A stretch of 64,000 nt of DNA from an uncultured Bacilli bacterium (GTDB lineage: Bacteria; Bacillota_I; Bacilli_A; RF39; UBA660), in assembly GCA_947626275.1 (NCBI GenBank), contig CANQRL010000002.1, positions 62,001-126,000 on the forward strand. The letters are read 5' to 3'. Made by a program: the position numbers and the translations under genes. How positions within the stretch are numbered: the first letter of the stretch is position 1; the number at the start of each line of letters is the position of its first letter. Positions 16,293-24,117 of the stretch are shown here, one piece after another. The notes under the pieces were generated by a model. It was not told the DNA's origin, did not search any database, and worked only from the letters and a program-made list of their open reading frames with translations.

Positions 16293-17857
16293 GATACCAC
16301 CACCCAATCATATTCTTCTTTTGGTATAGCTGATTGACAATATGGACATACTCCCGTTTGATTATAATCGATAGGAGCTCCACAATTTGGACATTTTGCC
16401 GCTATTCCTAAATTTTTTCTCTCTCTTTTCTCTTCTAATGTTAAATATTCAACATGTTTCTTCTTGTTTTCGTCTCCTGATTTTAACAGTTTTGTCTGGC
16501 TGTCTATTTTATAGGACTTATAATAAGAAGTAATCTGTACTGAAACGCGATATTTATCTGGTAAAACTTGAACATTTTTGATCTCTGTACGATTGACATT
16601 TATCTCTTCATATTTCTGTATCTCAGATGATTTTTTCATACTATCCATTCGTTTTTCAAGTTGTCGTCTTAAATTATCTCCCAAAGAAGAAGATATAGAG
16701 TCTAAATCTTGGGAAGAAAGGGATTCTAATAATCTTGTGAAGAGATTATCCACTTTAGCAACAAACATATCTTCGTTGAATTCTGGTTCCAATTCTTTCA
16801 ACTTTACTAGTCCATTTTCTCTTTCTAATTTTCCTGGTCTTCCCTCTTTTTTGGCAAGACGCATAGAAGTACCTAAACCTTGGATAGGAGACTGGCAATA
16901 TGGACAAACCGTTACTGCATTCTCTAATTTACCACCACAACTTGGACAAGTATCTGAAGAAGTCTCATCACATACAAAAGTAAGAAGATATTGCATATGC
17001 ACTTTTCTTTGGTCAGTTCCTCGCACGATTTCCTTTTTATCATTGACAACATAATCATAAAATTCTACTTCTAATTGCATTTTTAAAGTAGTAACATTTC
17101 CTCCTACCTGTTTACCGATGATAGATTGTTTTTTGACAACAAAATCTTTCATAATGTTCTGTTGACCTTTTAATTTTAAAACCCCTAATTGATTTTGATA
17201 AGTATGGTATAGTTCGTCTGTTACCAATTTTCTTAATGTATCTTCATCAAAATTCATCCAAGCAATTTGAACATCCCTAAAAATTTTATATCCTAATTCT
17301 AGATATTTTTGATCTTCCGGTGTAGAAACATAGTAGGAAGGAGGAAGTTCATCATAAATTTTGATATCTTGTTTCTTACTAAACATAGAGAAGAAGAACC
17401 CTCCAAAGAGAAGGACGAATAAAAGTCCAACGAAAAGGACAGGAGCAAAACTTGGGAAAAGAATAAGAACTAACCAAGCAACCCCTAAAAGTAAGGCAAT
17501 ATTCAATTTTTTTAATGATTTTTTTCTCGTCGTTTTCGAATTGCTTGCTACAATAATAATTACGATTACTACGAGAACAAAGGTAATGGCAAATATAACT
17601 GTCCCTAAACTAACATCACCGGAATAACTTCCAGAAGAGGAACTATGACTAGAACCACTATCATAAGAATCATAGTCGTAGTCATAATCATAACTAGATC
17701 CAGAATCGTAATCGTAGTCATAACTAGATCCGGAGTCATAATCAACATCCCACCCTGAATCGGTTGCGATTGACTGCATAGCTAGTTCTGTATGGAAAGC
17801 ATACATTAGTCCTAACATGATAATCGCTGCTAAAAATAAAGGTATTTGTTTTTTCAA
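16277..17857 (-). CDS. Two-module Tim44-like/zinc-ribbon membrane protein (cluster member 4)
   Basis: At 526 residues this is the largest member. It has a signal-like N-terminus almost identical to that of member 3, then an exposed Tyr-Asp-Ser-Gly repeat (residues 40-70) and two or three membrane helices (about 85-165). Tim44-like module A (LRKLVTDELYHTYQNQLGVL) and ribbon CPSCGGKLENAVTVCPYC follow. A second module B (residues about 355-480) ends in ribbon CPNCGAPIDYNQTGVCPYC. The second half is homologous to the separate 180-residue gene at 18864, so this is a fusion of the two gene types. Translation appears to begin at TTG 17857, with AGGTG eight bases upstream. Confidence 0.75.
   Translation of the reverse strand: MKKQIPLFLAAIIMLGLMYAFHTELAMQSIATDSGWDVDYDSGSSYDYDYDSGSSYDYDYDYDSYDSGSSHSSSSGSYSGDVSLGTVIFAITFVLVVIVIIIVASNSKTTRKKSLKKLNIALLLGVAWLVLILFPSFAPVLFVGLLFVLLFGGFFFSMFSKKQDIKIYDELPPSYYVSTPEDQKYLELGYKIFRDVQIAWMNFDEDTLRKLVTDELYHTYQNQLGVLKLKGQQNIMKDFVVKKQSIIGKQVGGNVTTLKMQLEVEFYDYVVNDKKEIVRGTDQRKVHMQYLLTFVCDETSSDTCPSCGGKLENAVTVCPYCQSPIQGLGTSMRLAKKEGRPGKLERENGLVKLKELEPEFNEDMFVAKVDNLFTRLLESLSSQDLDSISSSLGDNLRRQLEKRMDSMKKSSEIQKYEEINVNRTEIKNVQVLPDKYRVSVQITSYYKSYKIDSQTKLLKSGDENKKKHVEYLTLEEKRERKNLGIAAKCPNCGAPIDYNQTGVCPYCQSAIPKEEYDWVVVSWSED
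17648..17740 (-). repeat. Degenerate Tyr-Asp-Ser-Gly coding repeat
   Basis: Tandem short repeats encode YDYDYDSGSS-type units in the predicted extracytoplasmic segment of the 526-residue protein. The paralogue at 17869-18867 has a Ser/Gly-rich segment in the same place without the same regular repeat. Confidence 0.7.
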
Positions 17858-17868
17858 TATCTCTCACC

Positions 17869-18867
17869 TCACCTTTGTTCCAACACTTCTTTTTTAGAAA
17901 GTCGAATACTGTTTCCCACAGCCTGAATAGGAGAACCACAATAAGGACAAGTAGTTTGTTTTCCATCTAAAGAAGCACCACATCCTGGACATTCTATCGA
18001 TTTTTCATTATAGACAAATGTCAATAAATAGGTCATGTGAACTTTTCGATTTTTGTTTCCTCTAACCACTTTTTCCTTTTCATCAACAATGTAATCATAA
18101 AAGCTTACTTCTAGTTGAACTTGAAACGTAATTAGGTCATCCTTTTTTTCTTTTTTAACAAGGAAAATTCTCGTCAATTCAAACTGATTCATAATGTTTT
18201 TTTGATTCTTTATTTTCAAAGTATCTAACTGGTTACAATACATATTGTAAAGTTCGTCTGTTACTAGATTTTTTAAAGCATCATAATCAAAATTCATCCA
18301 AGCCATTTGAACGTTGTAGAATACGATGTAACTTTCATTGACAAGTTCTTGATCTCCCTCTTCCAATGGGATTTCTTTATATTTTTTACTAGATCTAATA
18401 GAAGAAATCTTTGTCTTTTTAGGAGAAGAGGAAAGAGACATATAAAGAACAAAAATAACCATGGCAATGACAAATAACGTAATAACATAAAGAGGGAAAA
18501 GAATAAGAACATCAATTCCAACATAAAAGGCAAGAGCAACAAGAACATCTATTTTTCCCTTTTTCCATCCCTCTTTGATAAGAAGAACAGTGGCCGTGAT
18601 GACAAAAAGAGCTAAAACAATCGAAGAAATTAAAATCATAGCCCCGACAGGAGGAAGTTCATACGTCAAATCTCCACCACCAGAGCTGGAAGAAGAATCA
18701 TAGGAAGACCAAGAATCTGACCCTCCAGAATAGCCTCCACCACTATCATAACTCGTATCAAATCCTGAATCCGTAGCGATTGACTGCATAGCTAGTTCCG
18801 TATGAAAAGCATACAAGAGTCCTAGCATGATAACCGCTGCTAAAAATAAAGGAATTTGCTTTCTCAT
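17869..18867 (-). CDS. Tim44-like domain membrane protein with zinc ribbon (cluster member 3)
   Basis: The 332-residue product has an N-terminus (RKQIPLFLAAVIMLGLLYAF) nearly the same as member 4. A Gly/Ser/Tyr-rich exposed stretch and three hydrophobic helices follow. The Tim44-like module reads LKNLVTDELYNMYCNQLDTL and VSFYDYIVDEKEKVVRGN, and ribbon CPGCGASLDGKQTTCPYCG ends in LRLSKKE. ATG 18867 with GGAGAG upstream is chosen over a TTG at 18882. It overlaps the upstream 180-residue gene by 4 nt. Confidence 0.75.
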   Translation of the reverse strand: MRKQIPLFLAAVIMLGLLYAFHTELAMQSIATDSGFDTSYDSGGGYSGGSDSWSSYDSSSSSGGGDLTYELPPVGAMILISSIVLALFVITATVLLIKEGWKKGKIDVLVALAFYVGIDVLILFPLYVITLFVIAMVIFVLYMSLSSSPKKTKISSIRSSKKYKEIPLEEGDQELVNESYIVFYNVQMAWMNFDYDALKNLVTDELYNMYCNQLDTLKIKNQKNIMNQFELTRIFLVKKEKKDDLITFQVQLEVSFYDYIVDEKEKVVRGNKNRKVHMTYLLTFVYNEKSIECPGCGASLDGKQTTCPYCGSPIQAVGNSIRLSKKEVLEQR

Positions 18868-19406
18868 AAAGATTCTCTCCAAGAAACTAAAACCCAGTCA
18901 TAATCTTCTTTTGGCATCTGTTGTTTACAATATTCGCATACGCCCGTTTTATTATAATCAATAGGAGCCCCACAGTTTGGACACTTTGCCGCAATACCTA
19001 AAGATTTGTGTTTTCTCTTTTCTTCAAAAACGAGAAAATTAGATTTCTCTACCCTTCTTGAATTATCTCCGCTCTTTAATTTTTTCGTACTATTATCCAA
19101 CTTATAATCCATATATCGAGAAGTTAGAAGTACTTCTATCCGATATCTGTCTTCCAAGATTTCGACCTTTTTTATTTCTGTATGTTTTACATTGAGTTCA
19201 TCATACATCTGAATCTCATTATTCGCTTTCAAATTTTCAATTCTAGTGGAAACCTCTTCTCTTAAAGTTTCTCCTAGAGAAGAAGATACTCTTTCAATAT
19301 CCCGGAACATAATGGAATTCAACATCAAAACAAAGATGTTATCCACTTTCGTTTTAAACATACTTTCCGTAAAAGACGGTTCTAATTTTTGTAATTCTTC
19401 AAACAT
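18864..19406 (-). CDS. Soluble Tim44-like/zinc-ribbon protein (cluster member 2)
   Basis: The 180-residue product has no membrane segment. It begins MFEELQKLEPSFTESMFKTK and has a Tim44-like fold region (MFRDIERVSSSLGETLREEV through YMDYKLDNSTKKLKSGD). It ends with ribbon CPNCGAPIDYNKTGVCEYC and the tail PKEDYDWVLVSW. It aligns along its length with the C-terminal third of the 526-residue protein, including the same ribbon and the DYDWV.VSW end. AGGAGGTATGTAAA precedes the ATG. It probably acts as a partner of member 1 in the same way the two halves act within member 4. Confidence 0.78.
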   Translation of the reverse strand: MFEELQKLEPSFTESMFKTKVDNIFVLMLNSIMFRDIERVSSSLGETLREEVSTRIENLKANNEIQMYDELNVKHTEIKKVEILEDRYRIEVLLTSRYMDYKLDNSTKKLKSGDNSRRVEKSNFLVFEEKRKHKSLGIAAKCPNCGAPIDYNKTGVCEYCKQQMPKEDYDWVLVSWRESL

Positions 19407-19407
19407 T

Positions 19408-20238
19408 TTACATACCTCCTGTCGTTTGATGAATAACTTCCTTTTTCGCTAGACGCATATCTGCCGAAAGACCTTGAATTGGCGATCTACAATACTCACA
19501 GAAATTTTGTTTTGTAAGAGGAGCTCCACAGCTTGGACAGACCTCCTGAGCAACGATATTCGCAACAAAAGTAAGTTTATACTGCATCGTTACCATCGTC
19601 GACTTCTTTCCTCTTACCACCTTACCACTCGCATCTACTACATAATCATAAAAACTGATAGATAAAAAGATGACCGTCGTCTCGACATTTTCTTCCACGG
19701 TTTGGGATTGTAACCCAATCTGTCTCAAAATAAAATTATCCATGATGTTTTTTTGTCCTTTTAGTTGCAAAGTATCTAATTGATTTTTATAGGTATTATA
19801 AAGTTCATCTGTGAGCAAATTTCGTAGTTTCTCATGATCAAAATTCATCCAAGCAATTTGTGTATCATAAAAGACTTGATAAGCTCGAAGAAGAATTGCT
19901 TTCGTATTTGGATCAAAAGCGCTTGCTTCAATAAAATGAATATTTTGGATAGGGTCTACTTTCTTTCCCTTCTTAGGTTTCAAAGTGGAAATCAAAAGGA
20001 AGATAACCAAGATACAAACAGGAATTCCAACAACAGGATACTCGATAACTAATAGGATTAATCGCAATACTAAAAAGATGAGATCTCCCCCTCCAGAGGA
20101 AGAAGACGAATCACTATCGTAGTCAACATCCCATCCAGAATCTGTTGCGAGCATAGATGTCCCTGCAACAACCATAAATATGAAAACAACAACGAGGCAT
20201 ATCCCCATTATTATCCAGTACTTCTTCTTTTTTTCCAC
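19408..20238 (-). CDS. Tim44-like domain membrane protein with zinc ribbon (cluster member 1)
   Basis: The roughly 276-residue product has an N-terminal helix, the exposed ATDSGWDVDYDSDSS segment, a second hydrophobic region and the Tim44-like module LRNLLTDELYNTYKNQLDTL. Ribbon CPSCGAPLTKQNFCEYC and tail MRLAKKE close it. GTG 20238 is preferred as start because GAGGTG lies six bases upstream; an in-frame ATG at 20250 has only a weak site. It is the first gene of the six-gene minus-strand run and is followed after 1 bp by member 2. Confidence 0.75.
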   Translation of the reverse strand: MEKKKKYWIIMGICLVVVFIFMVVAGTSMLATDSGWDVDYDSDSSSSSGGGDLIFLVLRLILLVIEYPVVGIPVCILVIFLLISTLKPKKGKKVDPIQNIHFIEASAFDPNTKAILLRAYQVFYDTQIAWMNFDHEKLRNLLTDELYNTYKNQLDTLQLKGQKNIMDNFILRQIGLQSQTVEENVETTVIFLSISFYDYVVDASGKVVRGKKSTMVTMQYKLTFVANIVAQEVCPSCGAPLTKQNFCEYCRSPIQGLSADMRLAKKEVIHQTTGGM

Positions 20239-20274
20239 AACACACCTCATTTACTCTTTCTACCTTACTCTCTC

Positions 20275-20283
20275 ATTATATCA
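20275..20283 (-). promoter_or_regulatory. Extended -10 promoter of the Tim44-like cluster
   Basis: TGATATAAT on the minus strand (20283-20275) directly follows the clpB terminator and precedes cluster member 1. No good -35 is seen. Confidence 0.5.
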
Positions 20284-20313
20284 AAAAAGAGAAAATATTA
20301 CTTATTTTCTCTT
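20283..20313 (-). terminator. Terminator of clpB
   Basis: An AAGAGAAAATA/TATTTTCTCTT stem overlaps the clpB stop, and on the minus strand it is followed by a run of six T. Confidence 0.85.
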
Positions 20314-22415
20314 AAAAAAAATCCATTTTTATCAACATCGATAATAATTTCAGACTGAAACTTAATGTTATCCATAATTAAATTGTTCGCAATCAAGGTC
20401 TCTAAGTTCCGAGAGATAAATCGCTTAATAGGACGTGCTCCATATTCTGGTTCAAAAGCTTGATCAATAATATACTCTTTTGCCTTATCCGTAAGAAGGA
20501 AAGTAACCTTTTTATCACTTAATCTTGCTTCTATTTCTCGAATAATTTTATCAATAATCTCAGAAATGATATCTTTTGTTAAAGACTTAAAGACGATTAC
20601 TTCATCGATACGGTTGATAAATTCAGGTCGAAAGTTGAGTTTTAGTTCCTTCATTACTAACTCTTCACTATCTTTTTCGTTATTTAAAATGTACTCGCTT
20701 CCTAAGTTAGAAGTCATAATGATAATGGTATTTTTAAAGTCTACTGTTCTTCCTTGAGAATCCGTAATTCGACCATCATCTAGGATTTGTAATAAAATGT
20801 TGAATACATCACGGTGAGCCTTTTCTATTTCATCGAATAGGACAATGCTATAAGGATTTCTTCGAACTGCCTCGGTCAACTGTCCCCCTTCATCATATCC
20901 TACATATCCAGGAGGCGCTCCTACCAATCTAGCAACACTATGAGCTTCCATATATTCGCTCATATCAATTCGAACCATATGACGTTCATCATCGAATAGT
21001 TCTTCAGCAAGTGATCTTGCTACTTCTGTTTTTCCAACACCAGTAGGTCCTAAAAACATAAAAGAACCAATCGGACGATTAGGATCCTTAATACCTGCTC
21101 GAGCCCGTATGATGGCTTCACTTACTAATTTTAAAGCCTCATCTTGACCCTTTACTCTTCTTTTAAGATTCTCTTCTAGATTTAAAAGTTTCTCTCTTTC
21201 CCCGCCAACTAATTTAGAAACAGGCACATTCGTCCATTTAGAAACTACCTGAGCGATATCTTCCTCAGTTACTTCATCACTTAGAATTTGAGAATCCGTC
21301 TCACTTCTTAGCTCTTCTAACTCTTTATTTAAAGTTGGAATTACCCCATGACGAAGTCGCGCTGCTACTTCTAGGTTGTAATCATTTTCCGCTTGCTCCA
21401 ATTCAAAGGTTCGTTTTTCGATTTCTTCTTTTTTGGCATTAATCTTAGATAGGATTGATTTTTCTTCTTCCCATTTGTTACGAAGATTTTTTTCTTCTTC
21501 TTTCATGCCTTTTAACTTTTCATGAATTTCCTCTACCCTTTTCTTAGAAAGCTCATCCTTTTCTTTTTTCAAAGCCTGAAGTTCAATTTCTAATTGCATA
21601 ATTTTACGGGTTAACGTATCTAGTTCCGTTGGAACAGAATCCATTTGAACTTTAATCGTTGAGCAGGCTTCATCCACTAGATCAATCGCTTTATCTGGTA
21701 AGAAACGATCTGTAATATAACGATCAGATAAGGTAGCAGCTGCCACTAACGCTTTATCTTTAATATTGACACTATGGAAGACTTCAAAACGAGATTTTAA
21801 CCCACGCAAAATGGTAATCGTATCTAAAACGGTAGGTTCTGATACTTTTACTTTTTGAAATCTACGTTCGAGTGCCCCATCCTTTTCAATGTATTTACGA
21901 TACTCATTTAAGGTAGTAGCTCCAATTAGATGAATTTCGCCACGCGCTAACATCGGTTTTAGCATGTTACCAGCATCCATTGCTCCTTCCGCTCCCGCAC
22001 CGACAATCATGTGGATTTCATCGATAAACATAATCGTTTCGCCATCTGTTTTCTCAATTTCTTTCAAAACCGCTTTTAAACGGTCCTCAAATTCACCACG
22101 ATACTTCGCGCCAGCAATTAAGGCACCTAAATCGAGTTCCCAAATCGTTTTTCCTTTTAGGCTAGCAGGTACATCACCTTTTACAATCCGTTGGGCAAGA
22201 CCTTCTACAATAGCTGTTTTACCAACTCCTGGTTCTCCAATTAAAACGGGATTGTTCTTCGTCTTTCTAGAAAGAATTCGCGTAATGCTTCGAACCTCTT
22301 CATCACGGCCAATAACCGGATCTACCTTTCCATCACGAACGGATTTGGTGATATCCCTTCCATACTTCTCTAATACATTTTCCAAACTTTCTTGATATGG
22401 ATTTTGCATATTCAT
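20298..22415 (-). CDS. clpB: ATP-dependent chaperone ClpB lacking the N-terminal domain
   Basis: ClpB is a hexameric AAA+ disaggregase that works with DnaK. The 705-residue product opens near [19 protein letters not shown] and goes straight into AAA-1 (GEPGVGKT at about 60-67, Walker B MFIDEIH). A long coiled-coil middle domain follows (about 240-350, including [20 protein letters not shown]), then AAA-2 (GPTGVGKT) and the C-terminal D2 small domain. The two Clp_N repeats (about 150 residues) of standard ClpB are absent. The middle domain and lack of a ClpP-binding loop motif distinguish it from ClpC. GAGGGGG lies before ATG 22415. It is controlled by the CIRCE element upstream. Confidence 0.95.
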   Translation of the reverse strand: MNMQNPYQESLENVLEKYGRDITKSVRDGKVDPVIGRDEEVRSITRILSRKTKNNPVLIGEPGVGKTAIVEGLAQRIVKGDVPASLKGKTIWELDLGALIAGAKYRGEFEDRLKAVLKEIEKTDGETIMFIDEIHMIVGAGAEGAMDAGNMLKPMLARGEIHLIGATTLNEYRKYIEKDGALERRFQKVKVSEPTVLDTITILRGLKSRFEVFHSVNIKDKALVAAATLSDRYITDRFLPDKAIDLVDEACSTIKVQMDSVPTELDTLTRKIMQLEIELQALKKEKDELSKKRVEEIHEKLKGMKEEEKNLRNKWEEEKSILSKINAKKEEIEKRTFELEQAENDYNLEVAARLRHGVIPTLNKELEELRSETDSQILSDEVTEEDIAQVVSKWTNVPVSKLVGGEREKLLNLEENLKRRVKGQDEALKLVSEAIIRARAGIKDPNRPIGSFMFLGPTGVGKTEVARSLAEELFDDERHMVRIDMSEYMEAHSVARLVGAPPGYVGYDEGGQLTEAVRRNPYSIVLFDEIEKAHRDVFNILLQILDDGRITDSQGRTVDFKNTIIIMTSNLGSEYILNNEKDSEELVMKELKLNFRPEFINRIDEVIVFKSLTKDIISEIIDKIIREIEARLSDKKVTFLLTDKAKEYIIDQAFEPEYGARPIKRFISRNLETLIANNLIMDNIKFQSEIIIDVDKNGFFLRENK

Positions 22416-22454
22416 AATATCCCCCTCTTTCATAATCTGAACGATACATATAAC

Positions 22455-22482
22455 ATTATACTATTATTTTAGCACTTGTCAA
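22455..22482 (-). promoter_or_regulatory. Sigma-A promoter of clpB
   Basis: Perfect -35 TTGACA (22482-22477) and perfect -10 TATAAT (22460-22455) are separated by 16 bp. The -35 lies inside the CIRCE operator. Confidence 0.9.
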
Positions 22483-22495
22483 GTGCGAGTGCTAA
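22469..22495. promoter_or_regulatory. CIRCE operator (HrcA binding site)
   Basis: The inverted repeat TTAGCACTT, nine bases, GAGTGCTAA matches the CIRCE consensus with one mismatch in one arm. It covers the -35 of the clpB promoter, so HrcA binding would block RNA polymerase. No hrcA gene is in the window. Confidence 0.95.
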
Positions 22496-22611
22496 AATAG
22501 GCAAATAATAGAGGGGAAAAAGGGGAAAATTGAAAGAAACGATTTTTGCACTTTGTTACTTTTTATATAAAATATTTAAGCTTATACTTGATTTGTAAAG
22601 AAAATGTGTAC

Positions 22612-22636
22612 AAAAAAAGAATGACGAATCATTCTT
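22612..22636 (-). terminator. Terminator of the infC-rpmI-rplT operon
   Basis: An AAGAATGA/TCATTCTT stem with a TTCG tetraloop is followed on the minus strand by seven T. It overlaps the rplT stop codon by two bases. The rest of 22496-22611 shows nothing recognisable. Confidence 0.9.
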
Positions 22637-23159
22637 AACTTAAAGCAGCTACTAATTCTGCTTTTTTCATAGTTGTATATCCTTCAATTCCTTTTTGTTT
22701 AGCTAATTCTTTTAACTCAGCTACAGACATTTTAGAAACATCTGTGTCTTTCTTTTCTTCTTTAGCAACTTTCTCTTCTTTTACTGCTGGCTTTGAACTT
22801 TTTCCTGCTAAACCATCTTTGGCAACATTTACTAATTTCGTAAATGCAGCTGCATCTTGAATAGCAATTTCGCTCAACATCTTTCTATTAATGGTTACTC
22901 CTGCTTTATTTAATCCATCGATAAATTTAGAATAACTAATATCGTTCATACGACAAGCAGCATTAATACGAGTAATCCATAACTTTCTCATATTTCTCTT
23001 TGTTTGTCTTCTATCTCTATAAGAATATTTCAAAGAGTGCATTACTTGTTCTTTTGCAGTTCTATATAATTTATGTTTGCTTCCAAAGTAACCTTTAGCT
23101 AATTTTAAAACTTTTTTTCTTCTTGCAGCGTGGATAGTTCCACCTTTTACTCTTGCCAT
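22635..23159 (-). CDS. rplT: 50S ribosomal protein L20 with a C-terminal SAP/Rho_N-like extension
   Basis: L20 is an early 23S rRNA assembly protein and the autoregulator of its own operon. Residues 1-118 are canonical: [53 protein letters not shown]. The family normally ends there. This protein runs to 174 residues. A Lys/Glu/Ala linker (119-140) leads to a helix-loop-helix module, [18 protein letters not shown] followed by [10 protein letters not shown], which resembles the SAP or Rho N-terminal nucleic-acid-binding fold. The extension is in frame, and the terminator follows directly after it, so it is not an assembly artefact on sequence evidence. Confidence 0.93.
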   Translation of the reverse strand: MARVKGGTIHAARRKKVLKLAKGYFGSKHKLYRTAKEQVMHSLKYSYRDRRQTKRNMRKLWITRINAACRMNDISYSKFIDGLNKAGVTINRKMLSEIAIQDAAAFTKLVNVAKDGLAGKSSKPAVKEEKVAKEEKKDTDVSKMSVAELKELAKQKGIEGYTTMKKAELVAALS

Positions 23160-23176
23160 TTTTTATCCTCCTTCAA

Positions 23177-23371
23177 CTAGTTAAATTTAACGTTTTTGAA
23201 TCTATTTGCATCTGCCTTTGATAATGCAGAAGCATGTCTTCCACTTCTATTAGAAGCGGCATTCTTCTTTCCTGTATTGTGTCTTGTTCCTGGGTGTCCA
23301 ATTTTTACTGATCCACCATCACGAACATTTAATACCTTTTTTGTTCCTTTGTGTGTTTTTAATTTTGGCAT
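23177..23371 (-). CDS. rpmI: 50S ribosomal protein L35
   Basis: The 64-residue basic protein starts MPKLKTHKGTKKVLNVRDGG and has the Lys/His/Arg-rich pattern and length of L35. It is the middle gene of the infC-rpmI-rplT operon, 17 bp before rplT and 10 bp after infC. Confidence 0.95.
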   Translation of the reverse strand: MPKLKTHKGTKKVLNVRDGGSVKIGHPGTRHNTGKKNAASNRSGRHASALSKADANRFKNVKFN

Positions 23372-23381
23372 AATATTCCTC

Positions 23382-23912
23382 CTATTTTTCTTTTTTTGGC
23401 ATAAGTATCATTGTCATATTACGTCCATCAAGAAGTGGTTTTTGCTCAATTTCAGCGACACTTTCAAGAGCCGTCGCAAAACGCAATAGAACATCACGTC
23501 CTAATTCTGTATGAGCCATTTCACGTCCTTTAAAACGGATAGAAGCTTTTACACGGTGACCTTTTTCTAAATATTTAACAGCTTGGTTTACTCTCGTATT
23601 GAAATCATGAACATCGATGGCTACTGAAAGCCGATATTCCTTCATTTCTAAATTGGTTTCTCTTTGCTTTTTCAAATTCTCTTTTTGTTTTTTCTTATTT
23701 TCATATTTAAACTTATTGTAATCCATAATTTTACATACCGGTGGATTACCATTTTGATTAATTAAGACAAGATCAAACCCTGCATAGGTTGAGAGCGTAA
23801 GCGCATCCTTAATATTCTTAATTCCTAACTGTTCACCGTTTGGTCCAATAACCATGACTTCTTTTGCACGTATTTGTTCATTAATGAACAAATCTCTTTC
23901 TTTGTTTGCTAT
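23382..23912 (-). CDS. infC: Translation initiation factor IF-3, ATA start codon
   Basis: IF-3 prevents premature subunit joining and proofreads start codons. The 176-residue product has the N-domain (FINEQIRAKEVMVIGPNGEQ) and the C-domain (KEYRLSVAIDVHDFNTRV, VKASIRFKGREMAHTELGRD, MTMILMPKK). The only in-frame GTG (23921) overlaps the last base of the AGGAGG Shine-Dalgarno and cannot be the start. Exactly eight bases after AGGAGG is ATA (23912-23910), followed by ANKERDLFINEQIR. IF-3 genes typically start with rare codons such as ATT so that IF-3 represses its own translation; ATA fits that logic. Confidence 0.93.
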   Translation of the reverse strand: MANKERDLFINEQIRAKEVMVIGPNGEQLGIKNIKDALTLSTYAGFDLVLINQNGNPPVCKIMDYNKFKYENKKKQKENLKKQRETNLEMKEYRLSVAIDVHDFNTRVNQAVKYLEKGHRVKASIRFKGREMAHTELGRDVLLRFATALESVAEIEQKPLLDGRNMTMILMPKKEK

Positions 23913-23926
23913 AACAAACACCTCCT

Positions 23927-24085
23927 ATTTTCATAAATGAAATGGTATCTTATACCATGAAAAAAGTGCATACAGGGTATCCACTTTTCAAGCACATATG
24001 ATATTTCAATCTTGGCCTTTACCTACTGCTTAAGCAATCAGGTGGATGTGGATACATCGCTTTCCTTTTTTTCATTACACGAAAG
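23927..24085 (-). promoter_or_regulatory. 5' leader of infC-rpmI-rplT, L20-leader type with attenuator
   Basis: About 160 nt of structured untranslated RNA lies between the infC promoter and the Shine-Dalgarno. It holds several complementary segments and ends in a terminator-like hairpin. In low-GC Gram-positives this operon is controlled by L20 binding a leader that promotes premature termination. Position and layout fit that class; I cannot compute the full fold. Confidence 0.7.
23960..23989 (-). terminator. Attenuator hairpin in the infC leader
   Basis: On the minus strand GAAAAGTGGATA pairs with TATGCACTTTTTTC around a CCCTG loop and leads into a T-run, upstream of the infC ribosome binding site. 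Confidence 0.75.
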
Positions 24086-24114
24086 ATTATACATAAATAT
24101 TCTATGTTTGTCAA
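24086..24114 (-). promoter_or_regulatory. Sigma-A promoter of infC-rpmI-rplT
   Basis: Perfect TTGACA (24114-24109) and perfect TATAAT (24091-24086) are 17 bp apart. The -35 lies 3 bp past the prsW stop codon. Confidence 0.92.
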
Positions 24115-24117
24115 GCA

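Noticed and set aside
17640-17755. CRISPR-like array
   Set aside because: The repeats are short, in frame, and code for Tyr-Asp-Ser-Gly; there are no unique spacers. No CRISPR array or cas gene was noticed elsewhere.
22496-22611. Possible small RNA or tRNA gene in the gap upstream of clpB
   Set aside because: I see no cloverleaf, no promoter with terminator pair, and only AT-rich sequence.
23919-23921. GTG as the infC start
   Set aside because: It overlaps the last base of the AGGAGG Shine-Dalgarno, which leaves no spacing for initiation.
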